Part shown: piece after piece, positions 61,606 to 64,000 of the stretch
How positions within the stretch are numbered: the stretch's first letter is position 1
Layout of the letters: each line of letters starts with the position of its first letter
Source: Tetrahymena thermophila SB210
Lineage: Eukaryota; Ciliophora; Oligohymenophorea; Hymenostomatida; Tetrahymenidae
NCBI RefSeq assembly: GCF_000189635.1
Contig: NW_002476326.1
Coordinates: 186,001 to 250,000, forward strand
Length of the DNA stretch: 64,000 nucleotides
Reading direction: 5' to 3'
The notes under the pieces: model-generated
Seen by the model: the letters and a program-made list of their open reading frames with translations, nothing else
Database searches by the model: none
What the model was told of the DNA's origin: nothing
Made by a program: the position numbers and the translations under genes

Positions 61606-64000
61606 ATGGATTAGGATTCTGAAGGTTTTTAAGAAAGGATTGATTTGCCAGATCCATTTGAAAAAAAGAAAATGGATTTTGGCCTACCTGATTATGAAAG
61701 CATCAAGCAACTGTAAATTACAGAAAAGTAGTTAGTCATTTTAACAGAAACAGGGAAAATTTTTAGATAATTATATGAAGAAAGAATTTAATTGCAAGAA
61801 ATAGAATTGCCATAATCATCATAGCCTATTTATAATATTGTTACTAACATTTTTGGAAAAAGCTAATCATATGAGCCTATAGAAAAATTTTTTTTAGATA
61901 AGACTGGAAATCATTGCTTACTGCAAGGAAAAAATGAGTAAACATACTATTGGCATGCATCTGAAAACAAGATTAAGATAGTTTTGTCTAAATTCAATAA
62001 AGATATAACATCTTTGGCATTTGATGATGCAGCAATCTCTGATCAAGAAGTTGCTTTCTTATTTGGAACAAAAAGCAAAGAATTTTTTTATGGTAGAATA
62101 CAAAGGAGAAAGACAAATGACATAGAGTTTACTTGCTATTAAATTGATTCGCTAGTAACGAAGAGCCCTATTTAAAAGATTTTCATTTATCAGCTAGATT
62201 ATTAAAAAACCAATTACACGTATAATATTTAATAAGCAACATTAGTTAGAATCTTATCTTTTTTAACAATAAAATCGCTTTTTAAGCTAATTCAATAAGA
62301 AAGATACGTTTTTGTTATTGCTTAATTTAAAAAATATTATATTACAATATAATTGATAAATTTTTATATATTTTAAATAAAGATGTGTACTTGTATGTGA
62401 TGATTAGACCTTTAATTACTTCTATGATGAGCAGCCTTTGCCAAATCTTTTTAAAAAGTATGAAAAAGGAAGTGAAAATCTTGATGAAATACCAATCAAT
62501 CCTCCAGGAAATATAATTATACATATGGCTAAAAAAATTGGTTGTAATAGACCTCATTCTTTTGCTTATACCACAGGTTCTACTATAATATGTCTATAAT
62601 TATCATCTGTTAATGAATTACCCAACGACTCTTTCTTGAAAAACTTTAAATTTCTTTAGTATGCTAAAACAGAAGAAGATTCTCGTAAAGATGTGAAAGA
62701 TAGATTTTTAATTGAAGGTAAAATTTATTAAAACATTCAAAAAAACTTAATTTGCTTATCATGAAAAACTATTGAAATTCTTCAAAAAAATATTTGATTT
62801 TAATAAATAGAAAGAATCCTCAAAATAGGATTAACAGAATTTCATTACTTTTTGCTTCATGAGGACTGTCTAACAGTAATGAGTAGATTAGATTAAAAGG
62901 TAGTTACTACATTTGAACTGGGAAATATGTAGGGACCTGTGATTGATATGATCTACGATGATTCTTCCAGTTAAAGATCTTTTCTTATTTATTCTAGAAA
63001 GAGAATTTTAAAAATTGTGATTAACATGGAAGAAGAATTTGCATGCTATGATTTAATTAAGTAAAAAGATATAAAAGGTGCTTACGAGCTATGCAAGAGA
63101 ACAAATTTGGACTGTCTTCCTTATGTAATACAAAATATTTTAAGAGAATATTAATCTAAATTTGAGTAATTAATTAATTTATTATCATTAGGTTTCTGGT
63201 TTATATGGAGATTATTTGTATTAGGAAGGAAAGTATGTGACTGCTGCATAAGTTTATTCAACATCATAAAAAACATTCGAAGAAATTATGATTAAGTTCT
63301 TAAAAAACGAATCACTTGAATAGATTGAAGGCATAATAGGTAAATTAATATTCTTAAATACTTAACTTAAATAAGATTTTTTAATTTATCTTAAATAAAG
63401 AGTATCTGTAAATTTAAGCTGCAAGACTCAATAATTAGAAAAATTAGGTTTAATTTAAAATAATTTCAGGATTGAGCTTAGAATATTACAACTATAAAAT
63501 TAATGAATTAGAGAAGTATTTAGAAGTGCTTATTTAAGAGGAGGCATAAAAAGAATTAGAAAAGTAATCAGACTAACATCTTAAATTTAAAATAGAATAT
63601 AGAGGCAATTAGCTACAGGTAGTTTATTTAGATAATTTAAATGAAATGAGATTGAGAAAGCAAAGTGGTGAAGATCAAACACCAATGTCTTAGCCCTCAA
63701 ATAAATTGAGTAACGATGGTTAAGCTGATTAAAAAAGAAAAGCTTCTTAAAATTCTATCACAAGTAAAAGAATTGTCAGGATATAAAGCAAGCTTAAAAA
63801 AATAAAAGATAATTATAACTCATTTTTGAAAAATCTTAATTCTTAAATAGATCAAGAATTCGTTTATGAAATAACTCAAAGTCATGGAAGAATTGATGAC
63901 TGCTTACAGTATGCAAAGGAGTAAAATAATTATGAAAATGTTATAACACATTATGTAAACGAATAAAATTACAAAGAAGCTGTCAGCTATCTAAAAGTTT
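61606..64000 (+). CDS. VPS18: VPS18/Pep3, core subunit of HOPS and CORVET tethers (3' end outside window)
   Basis: Start MDQDSEGFQERIDLPDPFEK. The N-terminal beta-propeller of the Pep3/Vps18/deep-orange family is recognisable: FFLDKTGNHCLL, YYWHAS, LSKFNKDITSLAFDD, VAFLFGTKSKEFFYGRI. Later exons give LTEFHYFLLHEDCLTVMSRL (the family's TEFH..LLY.D block), ACYDLIKQKDIKGAYELCKR, GLYGDYLYQEGKYVTAAQVY, SQKTFEEIMIKFL and EFVYEITQSHGRIDDCLQYA, the start of the clathrin-type alpha-solenoid. About five introns are evident, e.g. near 62250-62380 and 63340-63410. A Ser/Gln/Lys-rich insert (about 63660-63790) interrupts the solenoid. The C-terminal RING expected in VPS18 lies beyond the window. VPS18 bridges the propeller and tether halves of the complex that drives endolysosomal fusion. 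Confidence 0.87.

Noticed and set aside
1..64000. tRNA, rRNA, CRISPR, insertion sequences, telomeric GGGGTT repeats
   Set aside because: None was recognisable on either strand by reading; a tRNAscan/Infernal run would be needed to exclude weak RNA genes.

Overview
This window is ciliate nuclear DNA, most probably the macronuclear genome of Tetrahymena or a close oligohymenophorean relative. Three things point there. The base composition is very AT-rich, with intergenic DNA close to pure A/T. Long conserved proteins (kinesin motor, sortilin, VPS18, RCC1 repeats, carboxypeptidase) read through in-frame TAA and TAG, which must encode glutamine, and stop only at TGA. Genes are cut by many small AT-rich GT...AG introns, mostly 50-450 nt, longer than the ~25 nt introns of Paramecium. 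Under the standard code every gene here looks like a string of fragments, so coordinates are given as spliced gene spans, with intron positions where I could fix them by phase.

Layout, left to right: 3' part of a cyclic-nucleotide-binding-fold protein (+, 1-1657); SUMO (+, 3036-3969); a kinesin (-, 5130-9023); a ~1970-residue type I membrane protein (+, 10637-17628); a tandem-duplicated RING gene, first copy dead and second intact (+, 18527-19846); two tandem paralogues, each joining RCC1 repeats to an IQGAP-like RasGAP region (-, 20659-28907 and 29927-37721); a secreted M14 carboxypeptidase (-, 38301-39882); a leucine-rich-repeat protein (+, 40906-42231); a LITAF-domain protein (+, 43232-43678); a sortilin/VPS10 receptor (+, 44944-48384); a TPR plus double cNMP-binding-fold protein (+, 49758-54693); two Gln/Asn/Ser-rich proteins (-, 55379-58366 and 59448-60863); and the 5' part of VPS18 (+, 61606 to the window end).

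There are no operons. Genes are monocistronic, separated by AT-rich spacers of 0.3-1.6 kb, in mixed orientation. Functional themes are the ubiquitin/SUMO systems (SUMO, RING with a ubiquitin-like tail), small-GTPase control (RCC1-RasGAP pair), endolysosomal or secretory-granule traffic (sortilin, VPS18, LITAF, a secreted peptidase) and microtubule transport (kinesin). This looks like ordinary gene mixture, not a cluster. No tRNA, rRNA, CRISPR, insertion sequence or telomeric repeat was recognised. The most interesting items are the tandem RCC1-RasGAP fusions, the RING-UBL gene with its decayed tandem copy, and a perfect 17-bp inverted repeat near 17.8 kb.
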